Part shown: piece after piece, positions 9,717-19,785 of the stretch | Numbering within the stretch: the first letter of the stretch is position 1 | Layout: each line of letters starts with the position of its first letter | From: Pantoea cypripedii | GTDB taxonomy: Bacteria > Pseudomonadota > Gammaproteobacteria > Enterobacterales > Enterobacteriaceae | Direction of reading: 5' to 3' | Assembly: GCF_002095535.1 (NCBI RefSeq) | Contig: NZ_MLJI01000001.1 | Span: 3,151,832 to 3,215,831, forward strand | DNA length: 64,000 nt | Position numbers and translations under genes: made by a program | Notes under the pieces: generated by a model | What the model was told of the DNA's origin: nothing | Databases searched by the model: none | The model's input: only the letters and a program-made list of their open reading frames with translations

Positions 9717-10898
9717 TTAACGGGTAATGGCGTAAACCTCACCGTCTTTCGACTGAATCAGCAGCTTGTCACCCGCCACCACTGGTTCGGTCTGGAAGCC
9801 GGAGCTGTCAAGTTTCTGCTGTGCCACAAAGCGGCCATCCAGCGTATTGATCCAGTGAACATAACCTTCGCTGTCGCCCACCACCAGGTAGCCATTGAAC
9901 AGCACCGGTGAAGTCAGATTACGGTGCAGCAGCTCGCTCTGACGCCAGATGGCCACGCCACCGTCGGCGTTCAGCGCATCGACACGGTCATTCTGATCCA
10001 CCAGGTAGATACGACCCGCATCAACGATCAGATCTTTCACGCCGCCAATTTCACGTTTCCACAGGATCTGACCAGAACGCAGATCCAGCGCCGTCAGGTT
10101 GCCGTTGTAAGCCAGTGCATAAACCACACCATTAACGATAACCGGCGTAGTATCGACGTCGTTCAGACGGTCGATCTCAGTGGCACCGCTCGGCTGCGAA
10201 ATACGCTGCTGCCAAATCAGTTGGCCCTGGTTCATGATCACCGCGCTGACGCGACCGTTGTCGCCGCCAACAATGGCACCACCAAAGGCAACCGCCGGAG
10301 CTGATTCACCGCGCAGTGACAACGCTGGCATATCAAGGTTGACGCTCCACTTGATGGCACCGCTCGCCTGATCCAGACCCTGCAACTGACCGTTGCTGGT
10401 ATGAATCAGTACCAGACCATCGCTCACGACCGGACGCGATAACGCCTCACCCGCCACTTTGGTCTGCCAGGCAATGCTGCCATCGCTGGTGTTCAGTGCA
10501 AACACCTGACCACGCTCACTGCCGATGTAGATACGGTCACCGTTTACGGTCACGCCACCCGACAGCAGTGCTGAAATATTTTTCGAGAAGAAGCCGGTCT
10601 TCTCAGAGAGGTTCACTTTCCATTTTTCTTTGCCGTTGCTGGCATCGAGGGCTTTCACCACGCCAAAGCGGTCAGCGGCGTAGACAGTGCCATCCTGCCA
10701 GGCCGGATGCAGGTTAGAGTAGAAATCGCCGACACCATCACCCACGGAGGTGCTCCACGCAGTCTGCGGCGTAAACTGATTTTCTACTTTCGGCAGCGGG
10801 GCCATTTTCACTACATCTTCTTCGCCGCTGAACAGCGAGCAACCGCTGAGCAGAGTGACTGAAATCAGCCCTGGCAGCAGGTATTTACGTAATTCCAT
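9717..10898 (-). CDS. bamB: Outer-membrane assembly lipoprotein BamB
   Basis: BamB is a lipoprotein of the BAM complex that inserts beta-barrel proteins. A lipoprotein signal peptide with lipobox LLSGC ends at Cys20. The mature part is an eight-bladed propeller with repeated blade motifs such as GSERGQVFALNTSDGSIAWQ and ALDLRSGQILWKREI. 393 residues, family length. It sits 19 bp downstream of yfgM, so co-transcription is likely. Confidence 0.97.
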   Translation of the reverse strand: MELRKYLLPGLISVTLLSGCSLFSGEEDVVKMAPLPKVENQFTPQTAWSTSVGDGVGDFYSNLHPAWQDGTVYAADRFGVVKALDASNGKEKWKVNLSEKTGFFSKNISALLSGGVTVNGDRIYIGSERGQVFALNTSDGSIAWQTKVAGEALSRPVVSDGLVLIHTSNGQLQGLDQASGAIKWSVNLDMPALSLRGESAPAVAFGGAIVGGDNGRVSAVIMNQGQLIWQQRISQPSGATEIDRLNDVDTTPVIVNGVVYALAYNGNLTALDLRSGQILWKREIGGVKDLIVDAGRIYLVDQNDRVDALNADGGVAIWRQSELLHRNLTSPVLFNGYLVVGDSEGYVHWINTLDGRFVAQQKLDSSGFQTEPVVAGDKLLIQSKDGEVYAITR

Positions 10899-10917
10899 GT
10901 GCGCTCTCTTGACTGGC

Positions 10918-11535
10918 TTAACTTAAGTTATTCATCTTCATCTGCAGCATTTGCTTCAGGGCCGGAGAAGCTTGTGACTCCGCACCTTTGCTCCAGGCAT
11001 CACGCGCGCCCTGCTTGTCGCCTTTGCTCAGCAGTGCTTCACCACGAATGTCCGCTACGATAGCTGTCCAGCCATCACCCTTAACATTGTTGAGGGTAGA
11101 AAGTGCGGCATCGGCCTGATTTTGTTGCAGTTGAATGCGTGCCAGACGCAGGTTAATCACCGCCTGCAGGTTGGCATCTTTGGTATCTTTCAGCCCGCTC
11201 TGCAGCAGAGCGATAGCTTTGTCCAGCTGATTGGTTTCAACATACTGCTTAGCCAGATCCAGCGACGCCAGCGCACCATAGGTGTTGTTGTTTTCACTGG
11301 CAAAACTGGCAACGGCTTCCAGCGTTTGCGGCTTGTCAGCCTGCATGGCGCTGGTCAGTTGCTGATACTGCGCTGAGGCGGCTTTGTCGGCACCGGCCTG
11401 ATGGCTGGCCCAAAAACGCCAGCCGCCCAGTGCGGCGATACCGATGACAACGCCTACCGCCAGTGCTTTGCCATTGTTGGCAAAAAAGCGGCGCAGCACA
11501 TCAACCTGTTCGTTTTCGTTGCTGTAAACTTCCAC
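10918..11535 (-). CDS. yfgM: Ancillary SecYEG translocon subunit YfgM
   Basis: YfgM is an inner-membrane protein that associates with SecYEG and PpiD and helps periplasmic folding. One transmembrane helix lies at about residues 24-44, after a short cytoplasmic segment (VDVLRRFFANNGKALAVGV). A periplasmic TPR-like domain follows, with helical repeats DLAKQYVETNQLDKAIALL and RLARIQLQQNQADAALSTL. 205 residues. It lies between hisS and bamB as in E. coli. Confidence 0.95.
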   Translation of the reverse strand: MEVYSNENEQVDVLRRFFANNGKALAVGVVIGIAALGGWRFWASHQAGADKAASAQYQQLTSAMQADKPQTLEAVASFASENNNTYGALASLDLAKQYVETNQLDKAIALLQSGLKDTKDANLQAVINLRLARIQLQQNQADAALSTLNNVKGDGWTAIVADIRGEALLSKGDKQGARDAWSKGAESQASPALKQMLQMKMNNLS

Positions 11536-11574
11536 GCAATCCCTCTCTTAAAAATGGCTGTTGCGATGCTACGC

Positions 11575-12849
11575 TTACGGCAACAACGTGCGCAACGTAG
11601 CACTGGCTTCACTCTGGGCCAGCGTCTGCTGATCGCCGGTACGCAGGTCTTTAATCACCACCTGGCCGGTTTTCACTTCATCTTCGCCCAGCACCAGCGC
11701 AATGCGCGCGCCCCACTTGTCTGCACGGGCAAACTGCTTCTTGAAGTTACCACCACCGAAGTTAGTCATCAGCTTCAGTTGTGGGTTTGCATCACGCAGT
11801 TTTTCCGCCAGTTGCATCGCGGCGGACTGAACGCCCTGCCCCGAAGCGATAACATAGACATCAACAATGCGCGTCGGTTCAAATTCCGGGTTAACTGCCT
11901 GCACCAGCAGCACCAGACGTTCCATACCCATGGCAAAACCGACAGCCGGCGTCGGACGTCCACCCAGTTGTTCAACCAGACCATCGTAACGGCCACCACC
12001 ACACACGGTGCCCTGGGAGCCAAGCGCACTGGTCACCCACTCAAACACGGTACGGTTGTAATAGTCGAGGCCACGCACCAGACGTTGGTTAATGGTGTAG
12101 CTGATACCGGCATCGTCCAGCAGAGCACACAGGCCGCTGAAGTGCGCGCGGGAATCTTCATCAAGGAAGTCACCCAGCGTCGGTGCATCATTCAACAGCT
12201 TTTGAATATCCGGGTTTTTACTATCGAGTACGCGTAGCGGATTGGTGTACATGCGACGTTTGCAGTCTTCGTCCAGCACCTCTTTATGCTGTTCGAGGAA
12301 AGCCACCAGGGCGTCACGGTAGTTGGCACGCGCGTCGAGTGAACCGATAGAGTTCAGTTCCAGCTGGACGTGCTCGGCAATACCCAGCGCTTTCCACCAG
12401 CGTGCGGTCATCATGATCAGCTCGGCGTCAACATCCGGTCCCTGCAGGCCGAAGACTTCCGCGCCCATCTGATGGAACTGACGATAACGGCCTTTCTGCG
12501 GACGTTCGTAGCGGAACATCGGCCCCATGTACCACAGGCGCTGCTCCTGGTTGTAGAGCAAACCGTGCTCGATACCGGCACGCACGCAGCCTGCCGTCCC
12601 TTCCGGACGCAGCGTCAGGCTTTCACCATTGCGATCCTCGAAGGAGTACATCTCTTTTTCAACCACGTCGGTGACTTCACCAATTGCGCGGCTGAACAGC
12701 GGGGTCTGCTCAACGATCGGCAGGCGGATTTCACTGTAACCATAGCTGGCCAGCACCTGCTTAAGCGTGCCTTCGATACGTTGCCAAACTGCGGTATCCG
12801 CAGGCAGGTAATCGTTCATCCCGCGAATCGCTTGAATATTCTTCGCCAC
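11575..12849 (-). CDS. hisS: Histidyl-tRNA synthetase
   Basis: HisS is a class II aminoacyl-tRNA synthetase that charges tRNA-His. Motif 2 is seen in [14 protein letters not shown] and [21 protein letters not shown], and the histidine-specific signatures in [16 protein letters not shown] and [14 protein letters not shown]. The C-terminal anticodon-binding domain covers about 325-424. 424 residues, as in E. coli. Lies between ispG and yfgM. Confidence 0.99.
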   Translation of the reverse strand: MAKNIQAIRGMNDYLPADTAVWQRIEGTLKQVLASYGYSEIRLPIVEQTPLFSRAIGEVTDVVEKEMYSFEDRNGESLTLRPEGTAGCVRAGIEHGLLYNQEQRLWYMGPMFRYERPQKGRYRQFHQMGAEVFGLQGPDVDAELIMMTARWWKALGIAEHVQLELNSIGSLDARANYRDALVAFLEQHKEVLDEDCKRRMYTNPLRVLDSKNPDIQKLLNDAPTLGDFLDEDSRAHFSGLCALLDDAGISYTINQRLVRGLDYYNRTVFEWVTSALGSQGTVCGGGRYDGLVEQLGGRPTPAVGFAMGMERLVLLVQAVNPEFEPTRIVDVYVIASGQGVQSAAMQLAEKLRDANPQLKLMTNFGGGNFKKQFARADKWGARIALVLGEDEVKTGQVVIKDLRTGDQQTLAQSEASATLRTLLP

Positions 12850-12955
12850 GTTAAAATCTCTTAAGACAAAAAAACCTGTCCGGCATCATACCTTATGAGG
12901 ATGAAACCGCACAGGTTCAATCACAAACTGGCACGCGGCAGGCGCGCACCTTCCC

Positions 12956-14077
12956 TTATTTTTCCAGCTGCTGCACGTTGATGCGGCGGCTTTCGTCCAG
13001 CATTGATGCCTTAGCGCGGATACGTGCTTCCAGCTGGTCGATCATGTCCTGGTTATCGAGACGGTCACGCTGGCGCACGCCATCTTCGTAGAAACCACTC
13101 TTTTTGTTGCCACCGGTGACGCCCAGCGTCGAAACCGTGGCTTCGCCTGGTCCATTGACCACGCAGCCAATGATCGAGACATCCATCGGCGTGATGATGT
13201 CTTCGAGGCGTTCTTCCAGTGCGTTTACCGTGCCAATCACGTCGAACTCCTGACGTGAACAGGTCGGACAGGCAATAAAGTTGATACCACGGGAACGAAT
13301 GCGCAGGGATTTGAGGATGTCATAACCGACTTTAACCTCCTCCACCGGATCGGCGGCCAGCGAGATACGCAGCGTATCGCCAATCCCCTCTGACAGCAGC
13401 AAGCCTAAACCAATGGCGGATTTCACTGCACCCGCGCGCGCGCCACCCGCCTCGGTGATGCCGAGATGCAGAGGCTGATCAATGGCTTTCGCCAGTAAAC
13501 GATAGGATTCAACCGCAAGGAAGACATCGGAGGCTTTAACACTGACTTTGAACTGATCAAAGTTGAGACGATCGAGGTGATCCACATGGCGCATAGCGGA
13601 TTCGAGCAGCGCCTGCGGCGTTGGCTCACCGTACTTTTCCTGCAGATCTTTTTCCAGCGAACCGGCATTCACACCGATACGGATCGGAATATTGTAGTGA
13701 CGCGCGCAATCCACCACCTGACGGATACGCTCGTTATTGCCGATGTTGCCTGGGTTGATTCGCAGACAATCTACGCCATATTCGGCGACTTTCAGCGCGA
13801 TGCGATAGTCAAAGTGAATATCCGCTACCAGCGGCACATTAACCTGCTGCTTAATCAGTTTGAAAGCTTCAGCCGCGTCCATGGTCGGCACTGAGACGCG
13901 GACGATATCGACGCCGACGCGCTCCAGCGCTTTGATCTGATTGACCGTGGCGGCAACATCCGTGGTACGGGTGTTGGTCATCGACTGAACGGCAATAGGC
14001 GCACCGTCGCCGACTGGCACCTTGCCGACGTAAATCCGCGTTGATTTGCGACGGATAATGGGTGCTTCGTTATGCAT
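12956..14077 (-). CDS. ispG: (E)-4-hydroxy-3-methylbut-2-enyl-diphosphate synthase
   Basis: IspG is the 4Fe-4S enzyme of the MEP isoprenoid pathway that converts MEcPP to HMBPP. The cluster cysteines are in [11 protein letters not shown] and [10 protein letters not shown] in the C-terminal third, after a TIM-barrel domain. The ATG at 14077 gives [18 protein letters not shown] and 373 residues, matching E. coli; the upstream ATG would add five unlikely residues. As an iron-sulfur protein it depends on cluster assembly, which is relevant to the missing isc genes nearby. Confidence 0.98.
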   Translation of the reverse strand: MHNEAPIIRRKSTRIYVGKVPVGDGAPIAVQSMTNTRTTDVAATVNQIKALERVGVDIVRVSVPTMDAAEAFKLIKQQVNVPLVADIHFDYRIALKVAEYGVDCLRINPGNIGNNERIRQVVDCARHYNIPIRIGVNAGSLEKDLQEKYGEPTPQALLESAMRHVDHLDRLNFDQFKVSVKASDVFLAVESYRLLAKAIDQPLHLGITEAGGARAGAVKSAIGLGLLLSEGIGDTLRISLAADPVEEVKVGYDILKSLRIRSRGINFIACPTCSRQEFDVIGTVNALEERLEDIITPMDVSIIGCVVNGPGEATVSTLGVTGGNKKSGFYEDGVRQRDRLDNQDMIDQLEARIRAKASMLDESRRINVQQLEK

Positions 14078-14115
14078 ATTCTCTCTCCACAATTGCCCGG
14101 CAAGCGCGATGCGCG

Positions 14116-15153
14116 TTATTGCGCACCGACTGTCAGACGGGCAACCTGGTTATTACGGATAAAACGGCTTAAATCAACGGGCTGATTCTGATATTGCACC
14201 TGAACAGCGGCTGGCGCGCCAATTTTCAGACGATACGGAGCCTGACCTGACAGACTCAGCTTACCGCCGCTACGTTGCAGGCCGCTGAACAGCTTTTTAC
14301 CGGTGGCGTCGGTGACTTCCAGCCAGCAATCCGCATTGAAGTTCATCACCAGCGCATTAGGATCGGCTGACGTCTGGCTGACGCCCGCGCTACCGGTCGG
14401 CAGCTGACCTGCGACGCTATTCGCCGGAGCAGGAGACGTTGCCGGAGGCGGCGTGGTATCGACCGGTGCCTGGCTTGGCGCGACCACGGCATTGTCGCTG
14501 CTCTGCGCAGCGGGTGCAGTGGTCGTTGCAGGCGGATTGCTGGTCGCAGCAGGCGCGCTGGTGTTGGTATTCGGGGTAGCTACCGCACCGGCACCGTTAT
14601 CGATAGGGGTGCCTGCGGCGTTGGTGTCGGCATCAGTGGGTGCGTCGTTGCTGCTGTTATCACCCAGCGGAATCGACTGGCTGTTGTCACCGCTGTTGCT
14701 GCCGTTTTGGTCAGCCATCGACACCAAATCTTCCTGTGAGGCTTTATGATTCTGCCACCACCAGGCACCGGTCAGACCGATCACCACGAAGATCACCAGC
14801 CAGGTGAAGATCATCAGCCAGCCATCACGTTTCTTGCGTCGTTTACCCAACGAGAAGCTCTGCATCGGCTCGATTTTGGCCGCACGAACCGGTGCCTGTT
14901 TCGCCATCATCGGCAACAGGTCATCTTCCGGTACATGAACCAGACGGGCATAGGAGCGAATATAACCGCGCAGGAAAGTCGAAGCTAAATCAGCAGGCGA
15001 TTTGTCCTCTTCAATGTCGCGTACGGTTGAAAGTTTCAGGCACAGGCGTTCAGCGACGTTTTGCTGGGTCAGCCCCATCTGCTCACGGGCCAGACGCAGG
15101 CGTTCACCTGTGGAATGTACTGCAGATTTCTCTTGAGTGGCTTCAGTATTCAT
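14116..15153 (-). CDS. rodZ: Cytoskeleton protein RodZ
   Basis: RodZ is the bitopic membrane partner of MreB needed for rod shape. An N-terminal helix-turn-helix domain (about 19-75, [20 protein letters not shown]) is followed by a basic juxtamembrane stretch (KRRKKRDG). Then come one transmembrane helix (about 112-132), a long proline/threonine/alanine-rich periplasmic linker and a C-terminal beta domain ([17 protein letters not shown]). 345 residues. Its start lies inside the end of the upstream pilW gene, so translation is probably coupled. Confidence 0.97.
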   Translation of the reverse strand: MNTEATQEKSAVHSTGERLRLAREQMGLTQQNVAERLCLKLSTVRDIEEDKSPADLASTFLRGYIRSYARLVHVPEDDLLPMMAKQAPVRAAKIEPMQSFSLGKRRKKRDGWLMIFTWLVIFVVIGLTGAWWWQNHKASQEDLVSMADQNGSNSGDNSQSIPLGDNSSNDAPTDADTNAAGTPIDNGAGAVATPNTNTSAPAATSNPPATTTAPAAQSSDNAVVAPSQAPVDTTPPPATSPAPANSVAGQLPTGSAGVSQTSADPNALVMNFNADCWLEVTDATGKKLFSGLQRSGGKLSLSGQAPYRLKIGAPAAVQVQYQNQPVDLSRFIRNNQVARLTVGAQ

Positions 15154-15877
15154 TAGCTAAATAACGCTGGTACTGTATCGATTGTGGAAAACTTCGCGCC
15201 AACCGGTCGCCATAACGTGTAACGTCAGCAGCGTTTCCCTGTTGCGCGGCGAAACGTATCTGTAACCCTAAGCTGTCGGCACTGGCGGGCAGCTTAAGGT
15301 GGTAAATCTCTAAGAGCAGTGAAACCTTGTCCCACGCTTGCTGTTCAGATTGCCTTTCCGCCTCCGTCAGCAGTTGATTACCCAGCTGCGGTGCTGCATC
15401 CAGTGCGTGAGTTAATTGCTTCCGTGCAGCGGCATAATCGCCTGCCTGCAGGTAACAATAGCCCGAAAACAGCAAAGCATCCTGACGAGCATCGGGTTCC
15501 TGCGCATCAGCTGCCAGCTTAAACTGTTGATGCGATTCGTCATACTGCCTCAAACCGCAGAGAAACGCACCGTAATTGTTAGCCACATAACCATTGGCCG
15601 GGGCCAGTTGTTGCGCACGCTGGTAGTACCAACGTGTTTGCGCGATATTCTGCTGCGCCTGAGCCACGCGCGCAAGCGCCAGCGATACACGATAATCCTG
15701 CGGCGCAGCCTGTTGTGCTCGCAGCAAATTACGCTGCGCTGCCGAAAAATCTTTCACCGCCAGATAGTGCAATCCAAGTTGCAGCCGAATATCTGCCGCT
15801 CCCTGACGCGTGGGTTCACTGACACACCCGGTTACAACAAAGCCAGCCAACACCACTGCGGGTAATCCCTTACTCAT
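15143..15877 (-). CDS. pilW: PilW/PilF-type TPR lipoprotein
   Basis: This 244-residue lipoprotein (lipobox VVTGC, after [13 protein letters not shown]) contains several TPR repeats, for example [19 protein letters not shown] and [18 protein letters not shown]. It matches the protein usually annotated as type IV pilus biogenesis/stability protein PilW upstream of rodZ in enterobacteria. The ATG at 15877 is chosen to place the signal peptide correctly. It overlaps rodZ by 11 bp. No pilus genes are nearby, so a real pilus role here is uncertain. Confidence 0.85.
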   Translation of the reverse strand: MSKGLPAVVLAGFVVTGCVSEPTRQGAADIRLQLGLHYLAVKDFSAAQRNLLRAQQAAPQDYRVSLALARVAQAQQNIAQTRWYYQRAQQLAPANGYVANNYGAFLCGLRQYDESHQQFKLAADAQEPDARQDALLFSGYCYLQAGDYAAARKQLTHALDAAPQLGNQLLTEAERQSEQQAWDKVSLLLEIYHLKLPASADSLGLQIRFAAQQGNAADVTRYGDRLARSFPQSIQYQRYLANEY

Positions 15878-15955
15878 CGTCCGTTCTCCCTGAATCATTC
15901 AGGCGGGAGAGACTGACATGAGTTGCGCCCGGTGAACATCACCAGGCGCTGACTT

Positions 15956-17125
15956 TCAGAGCGCCTTCACAGAGATGGCTTCACCGGCCATCTTTTTGCG
16001 CATCGTACGCTTGGTACGGTCGATCACATCACCGGCCAGCTGACCACAGGCTGCATCGATATCATCACCACGGGTTTTACGCACGATGGTGGTGAAACCG
16101 TATTCCATCAATACCTTAGAGAAGCGATCGACACGGCTGTTGGAGCTACGGCCATAAGGCGCGCCCGGGAAGGGGTTCCACGGAATCAGGTTGATTTTGC
16201 ACGGCGTATCTTTCAGCAGCTCGGCCAGTTGATGGGCATCATCCGTGCTGTCATTAACATGATCCAGCATCACGTACTCAATCGTGACGCGTCCCTGGTT
16301 GGCATTGGATTTCTCCAGGTAACGTTTCACCGCACCGAGGAAGGTTTCGATGTTGTATTTCTTGTTAATCGGCACGATATCGTCACGCAGCGTGTCGTTT
16401 GGCGCATGCAGCGAGATAGCCAGCGCGACGTCAATCATATCGCCCAGCTTATCGAGGGCCGGAACCACGCCTGAGGTCGACAGCGTGACGCGACGCTTAG
16501 ACAAGCCAAAGCCGAAGTCATCCAGCATGATTTCCATGGCCGGAACCACGTTGTTGAGGTTAAGCAACGGTTCACCCATGCCCATCATCACCACGTTGGT
16601 GATCGGACGCTGACCCGTCACTTTGGCCGCACCGATAATTTTCGCCGCGCGCCACACCTGGCCAATGATTTCCGAAACGCGCAGGTTACGGTTAAAACCC
16701 TGCTGCGCCGTCGAACAGAATTTGCATTCCAGCGCACATCCTACCTGCGAAGAGACGCACAGTGTGGCGCGGTCATCTTCCGGGATATACACAGTTTCGA
16801 CCAATTGGTCGCCGACGCGAATCGCCCATTTGATGGTGCCATCACTGGAACGTTTCTCTTCCGCCACTTCCGGTGCGCGAATCTCAGTGAGCTGCATCAA
16901 CTTGCCACGCAACACTTTGTTGATGTCTGTCATCTGCTCGAAATCATCGCAGCAGTAGTGATACATCCACTTCATCACCTGATCGGCGCGGAAGGGCTTT
17001 TCACCCAGCGAAACAAAGAATTCGCGCATCTGCTGACGGTTAAGATCCAGCAGGTTAATTTTTTCGTTTTTCGGGGAAACAACCACGGGGGAAGCGGACG
17101 ACGGCGTCACAATCTGTTCGGACAT
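15956..17125 (-). CDS. rlmN: 23S rRNA/tRNA adenine-C2 methyltransferase RlmN
   Basis: RlmN is a radical-SAM enzyme that methylates C2 of A2503 in 23S rRNA and A37 of some tRNAs. The radical-SAM motif CALECKFC (CxxxCxxC) lies at about residues 125-132. The second essential cysteine is in the C-terminal region [13 protein letters not shown]. 389 residues, family-typical. Located between pilW and ndk as in E. coli. It needs a 4Fe-4S cluster. Confidence 0.98.
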   Translation of the reverse strand: MSEQIVTPSSASPVVVSPKNEKINLLDLNRQQMREFFVSLGEKPFRADQVMKWMYHYCCDDFEQMTDINKVLRGKLMQLTEIRAPEVAEEKRSSDGTIKWAIRVGDQLVETVYIPEDDRATLCVSSQVGCALECKFCSTAQQGFNRNLRVSEIIGQVWRAAKIIGAAKVTGQRPITNVVMMGMGEPLLNLNNVVPAMEIMLDDFGFGLSKRRVTLSTSGVVPALDKLGDMIDVALAISLHAPNDTLRDDIVPINKKYNIETFLGAVKRYLEKSNANQGRVTIEYVMLDHVNDSTDDAHQLAELLKDTPCKINLIPWNPFPGAPYGRSSNSRVDRFSKVLMEYGFTTIVRKTRGDDIDAACGQLAGDVIDRTKRTMRKKMAGEAISVKAL

Positions 17126-17185
17126 AATGTTCTCTGGCCTCGTTGTTACACGTTATGGCTCTGGTTAAGAATAGGAAAAAAACTA

Positions 17186-17215
17186 CGCCCTTGCTGAGTG
17201 AGCTCAACAAGGGCG
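17186..17215 (-). terminator. ndk terminator
   Basis: The 8-bp stem CGCCCTTG / CAAGGGCG encloses a second short pairing. On the minus strand it is followed by GTAG and seven T. It lies about 80 bp beyond the ndk stop and before rlmN. Confidence 0.85.
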
Positions 17216-17294
17216 CATAATTGTACTACATCTGTGGCATGATGCCAGGGGGAACGGTTTACGCCAGGTTAAAAGGTGTAAACCTTTCGTCACC

Positions 17295-17726
17295 TTAGCG
17301 AGTGCGCGGGCAGACTTCGTTCTCAGCGAAGAAGTAAGCGATTTCACGGGCAGCTGATTCTGCAGAATCAGAACCGTGGGTCGCGTTCTCGGTGAAGCTA
17401 TCAGCGTAGTCAGCACGCAGAGTACCAGCCAGCGCGTTGTCCGGGTTGGTTGCACCCATCAGATCACGGTGACGCTGAACGGCGTTTTCGCCTTCCAGAA
17501 CAGAAACCACAACCGGACCAGAAGTCATGAATTCAACCAGACCATCAAAGAACGGACGGCCTTTGTGCTCAGCGTAGAAGCCTTCAGCCTGCTCTTTGGT
17601 CAGGTGCAGCATTTTTGCGCCAACGATTTTGAAGCCCGCGCTTTCAAAACGGTTGTAGATAGCACCAATCACGTTCTTAGCGACGGCGTTTGGTTTAACG
17701 ATTGAGAAAGTACGTTCGATTGCCAT
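17295..17726 (-). CDS. ndk: Nucleoside-diphosphate kinase
   Basis: Ndk exchanges gamma-phosphates among nucleoside tri- and diphosphates. The phospho-histidine active site is NATHGSDS (His at about 117), and the N-terminal [12 protein letters not shown] is diagnostic. 143 residues, as in E. coli. Transcribed alone, with its own terminator before rlmN. Confidence 0.99.
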   Translation of the reverse strand: MAIERTFSIVKPNAVAKNVIGAIYNRFESAGFKIVGAKMLHLTKEQAEGFYAEHKGRPFFDGLVEFMTSGPVVVSVLEGENAVQRHRDLMGATNPDNALAGTLRADYADSFTENATHGSDSAESAAREIAYFFAENEVCPRTR

Positions 17727-17993
17727 GTTGACCTCTGTTTTTACGGCATAGCCATTCTGAAGAAACCGGGAACCTGCCCGGTAAGAAAACGGGGCGATTA
17801 TAGGGACATCGCCGGGCGTTGCCTATTGCCGATCGTAGGAATTATTGAAAATAATTGATTTCTGTCGGGGCAGACCGTTTAAAAATGTGCCATATCCTGA
17901 TGACCATCTTCAACTTTCGCCTTATCAGCCCTTGAGATAGCCTGCACATTCCCGGACACTGAGGGCTTTCCTGATTGATGAGAAGAGGTTGCT

Positions 17994-18836
17994 ATGACAG
18001 CTCCCCTGTTTGTATCCGCTGACTGGTTAAATGAACATTACACCGAGGAAACCCTCCAGGTGCTGGATGCCCGTATGCTGCCACCTGGCCAGGAAGCCGT
18101 GCGTGATATTCAGGCCGAGTATCTGGCAGGCCATCTGCCTGATGCCCCCTTCTTTAATATTGAAGCCCTTTCCGATCACACCAGCCCCTACCCGCATATG
18201 ATGCCGCGTGCCGAAGCCTTTGCCGTCGCGATGCGCGAGTTGGGTGTCAGCCAGGATAAGCACCTGGTGGTGTACGACGAAGGTAACCTGTTCTCCGCAC
18301 CCCGGGCATGGTGGATGCTGCGTGCCTTTGGCTGCCTTAATGTGTCGATTCTGGCGGGAGGCTTGGCGGGCTGGAAAGCGGCGGGCTTTACCATTGCCAA
18401 TGGTCCGGCTTCGCTGGCGGAAGGGGAATTTGAAGCGAAGTACGACGCCAGCCAGGTGAAACGTCTGACCGATGTACTGCTGGTAAGCCATGAAGGGGGA
18501 GCGCAGATTGTCGATGCCCGTGCGGCCAATCGCTTTAACGCTGAAGTGGATGAACCCCGCCCCGGCCTGCTTCGTGGGCATATCCCCAACAGCCTCAACG
18601 TGCCGTGGAATAATCTGGTGGCTAACGGCGCACTCAAGCCTGCGGCTGAACTGCGCAGCGAGTTTGATAAAGCGGGCGTGAAACTGGATCAACCGGTGAT
18701 TGCCAGCTGCGGTTCGGGGGTGACGGCGGTGGTGGTGATTCTGGCGCTGACGTCGCTCGGCGTGCGGAATGTCGCCTTGTATGACGGCTCCTGGGGCGAA
18801 TGGGGCAGCCGCGACGATTTACCGATCGAAAAATAA
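17994..18836 (+). CDS. sseA: 3-mercaptopyruvate sulfurtransferase
   Basis: SseA has two rhodanese domains and transfers sulfur from 3-mercaptopyruvate to thiol acceptors or cyanide. The catalytic loop CGSGVTA in the C-terminal domain (Cys at about 237) is the mercaptopyruvate-type signature. The N-terminal domain has the inactive rhodanese fold with VVYDEGNLFSAPRAWWML. 280 residues, E. coli length. An AGAAGAGG ribosome site precedes the ATG. Convergent with sseB. Confidence 0.97.
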   Translation: MTAPLFVSADWLNEHYTEETLQVLDARMLPPGQEAVRDIQAEYLAGHLPDAPFFNIEALSDHTSPYPHMMPRAEAFAVAMRELGVSQDKHLVVYDEGNLFSAPRAWWMLRAFGCLNVSILAGGLAGWKAAGFTIANGPASLAEGEFEAKYDASQVKRLTDVLLVSHEGGAQIVDARAANRFNAEVDEPRPGLLRGHIPNSLNVPWNNLVANGALKPAAELRSEFDKAGVKLDQPVIASCGSGVTAVVVILALTSLGVRNVALYDGSWGEWGSRDDLPIEK

Positions 18837-18857
18837 TAATCATCGTCGTGTTTTATC

Positions 18858-18881
18858 CGGGTCGGCATCAATGCCGACCCG
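18858..18881. terminator. Perfect hairpin between convergent sseA and sseB
   Basis: A flawless 11-bp stem (CGGGTCGGCAT / ATGCCGACCCG) with a 2-nt loop lies 21 bp after the sseA stop. It is symmetric and lacks a long T run, so it may act in both directions or be a repeat element. Confidence 0.6.
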
Positions 18882-18891
18882 ACAATCGTAG

Positions 18892-18911
18892 GGTGCACAT
18901 TTGTGTGCACC
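18892..18911. repeat. Second palindrome between sseA and sseB
   Basis: GGTGCACA-TTTG-TGTGCACC is a perfect 8-bp stem just before the sseB stop (18924). Two different perfect palindromes within 55 bp of a convergent gap look like a compound REP-type element. Confidence 0.6.
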
Positions 18912-18923
18912 TGCTGCGCTTAC

Positions 18924-19691
18924 TCAGATAATCCGCTGGCTGCCTTTGAAATCGCGCAGGAAACTGCCCCAGCGACGTTCATAAAAAGGCGTGATATGGG
19001 CGGTAAAGAAATGGCTCACGCCATGCTCGCCGCTCACCACTTCACAGAGATCAATCGGTGCGTCATCCGTCAGTGTATCGGTCGCCACGCTGCCTGCCGC
19101 CTGAATAATCTGCTCAATATCGCTATCCGCTTCAATGCCAATCAGCAGATTCGGCGCGTCGCCCGCCTGTTCACGAATGCTGGCAATATACGCGCGGCGT
19201 ACCTGTTTATATTTAGCGAACAACTGCGTCAGCGAGTCGATCATCTGAGCGGGTGGTTCAGCCACTTCAGATAGCAGCAAAGCATGGCCGCCTTCCAGCA
19301 CCGTTTGCTGACTAAGCGCACTGCCCTCTTCACCCAGCAGATGGGCAATCTCACCGGCTGAAAACTCTTTCCCTACCGGCAACTTCGGGTTGAGAAACAG
19401 GGTTTCGCCCAGCGTCATTTCGAACAACGTCCGCGCTGGCAAGCGCAGGTAAGCCTGTTCATCCTTGATCGCTTCACTCATCGCCTGTTCAGACGTGAAA
19501 AACGGAATGACGCTACCGCCCTCTTCCTTTTCCCAGTGCTGCAAATCAATCGGTGTGGTGGCATCGAACTGCTGCGCGCTGCTTTCACCCGGCACCCAGA
19601 CATCAGCTTCCAGCAACAGCTGAAAAAATTCCGGACGGTGCGCAGGCTCAGTGGCCGCCAGCTTCAGCACCTCTTCAAGACGGTTACTCAT
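18924..19691 (-). CDS. sseB: Enhanced serine sensitivity protein SseB
   Basis: The 255-residue protein matches SseB, whose overexpression in E. coli alters serine sensitivity; its biochemical role is unclear. Visible are an N-terminal SseB domain (RPEFFQLLLEADVWVPG, then VIPFFTSEQAMSEAI) and a C-terminal SseB_C domain ending HFFTAHITPFYERRW. Between sseA and pepB, as in E. coli. Confidence 0.94.
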   Translation of the reverse strand: MSNRLEEVLKLAATEPAHRPEFFQLLLEADVWVPGESSAQQFDATTPIDLQHWEKEEGGSVIPFFTSEQAMSEAIKDEQAYLRLPARTLFEMTLGETLFLNPKLPVGKEFSAGEIAHLLGEEGSALSQQTVLEGGHALLLSEVAEPPAQMIDSLTQLFAKYKQVRRAYIASIREQAGDAPNLLIGIEADSDIEQIIQAAGSVATDTLTDDAPIDLCEVVSGEHGVSHFFTAHITPFYERRWGSFLRDFKGSQRII

Positions 19692-19724
19692 GGTTTTTTT
19701 CCAAAAATACGTGTCTCACTGCTT

Positions 19725-19774
19725 CGATTTATCGCGCGTCATGTTCAAACCCGCGCGATAAATCGCGCCGCTAC
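19725..19774. repeat. Dispersed palindromic repeat, copy B (inverted pair)
   Basis: An inverted partial unit (CGATTTATCGCGCG, 19725-19738) faces a full unit (GCGCGATAAATCGCGCCGCT, from 19753) in the sseB-pepB gap. The pair arrangement resembles a BIME built of two REP units. Confidence 0.75.
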
Positions 19775-19785
19775 GTAACTGAACG

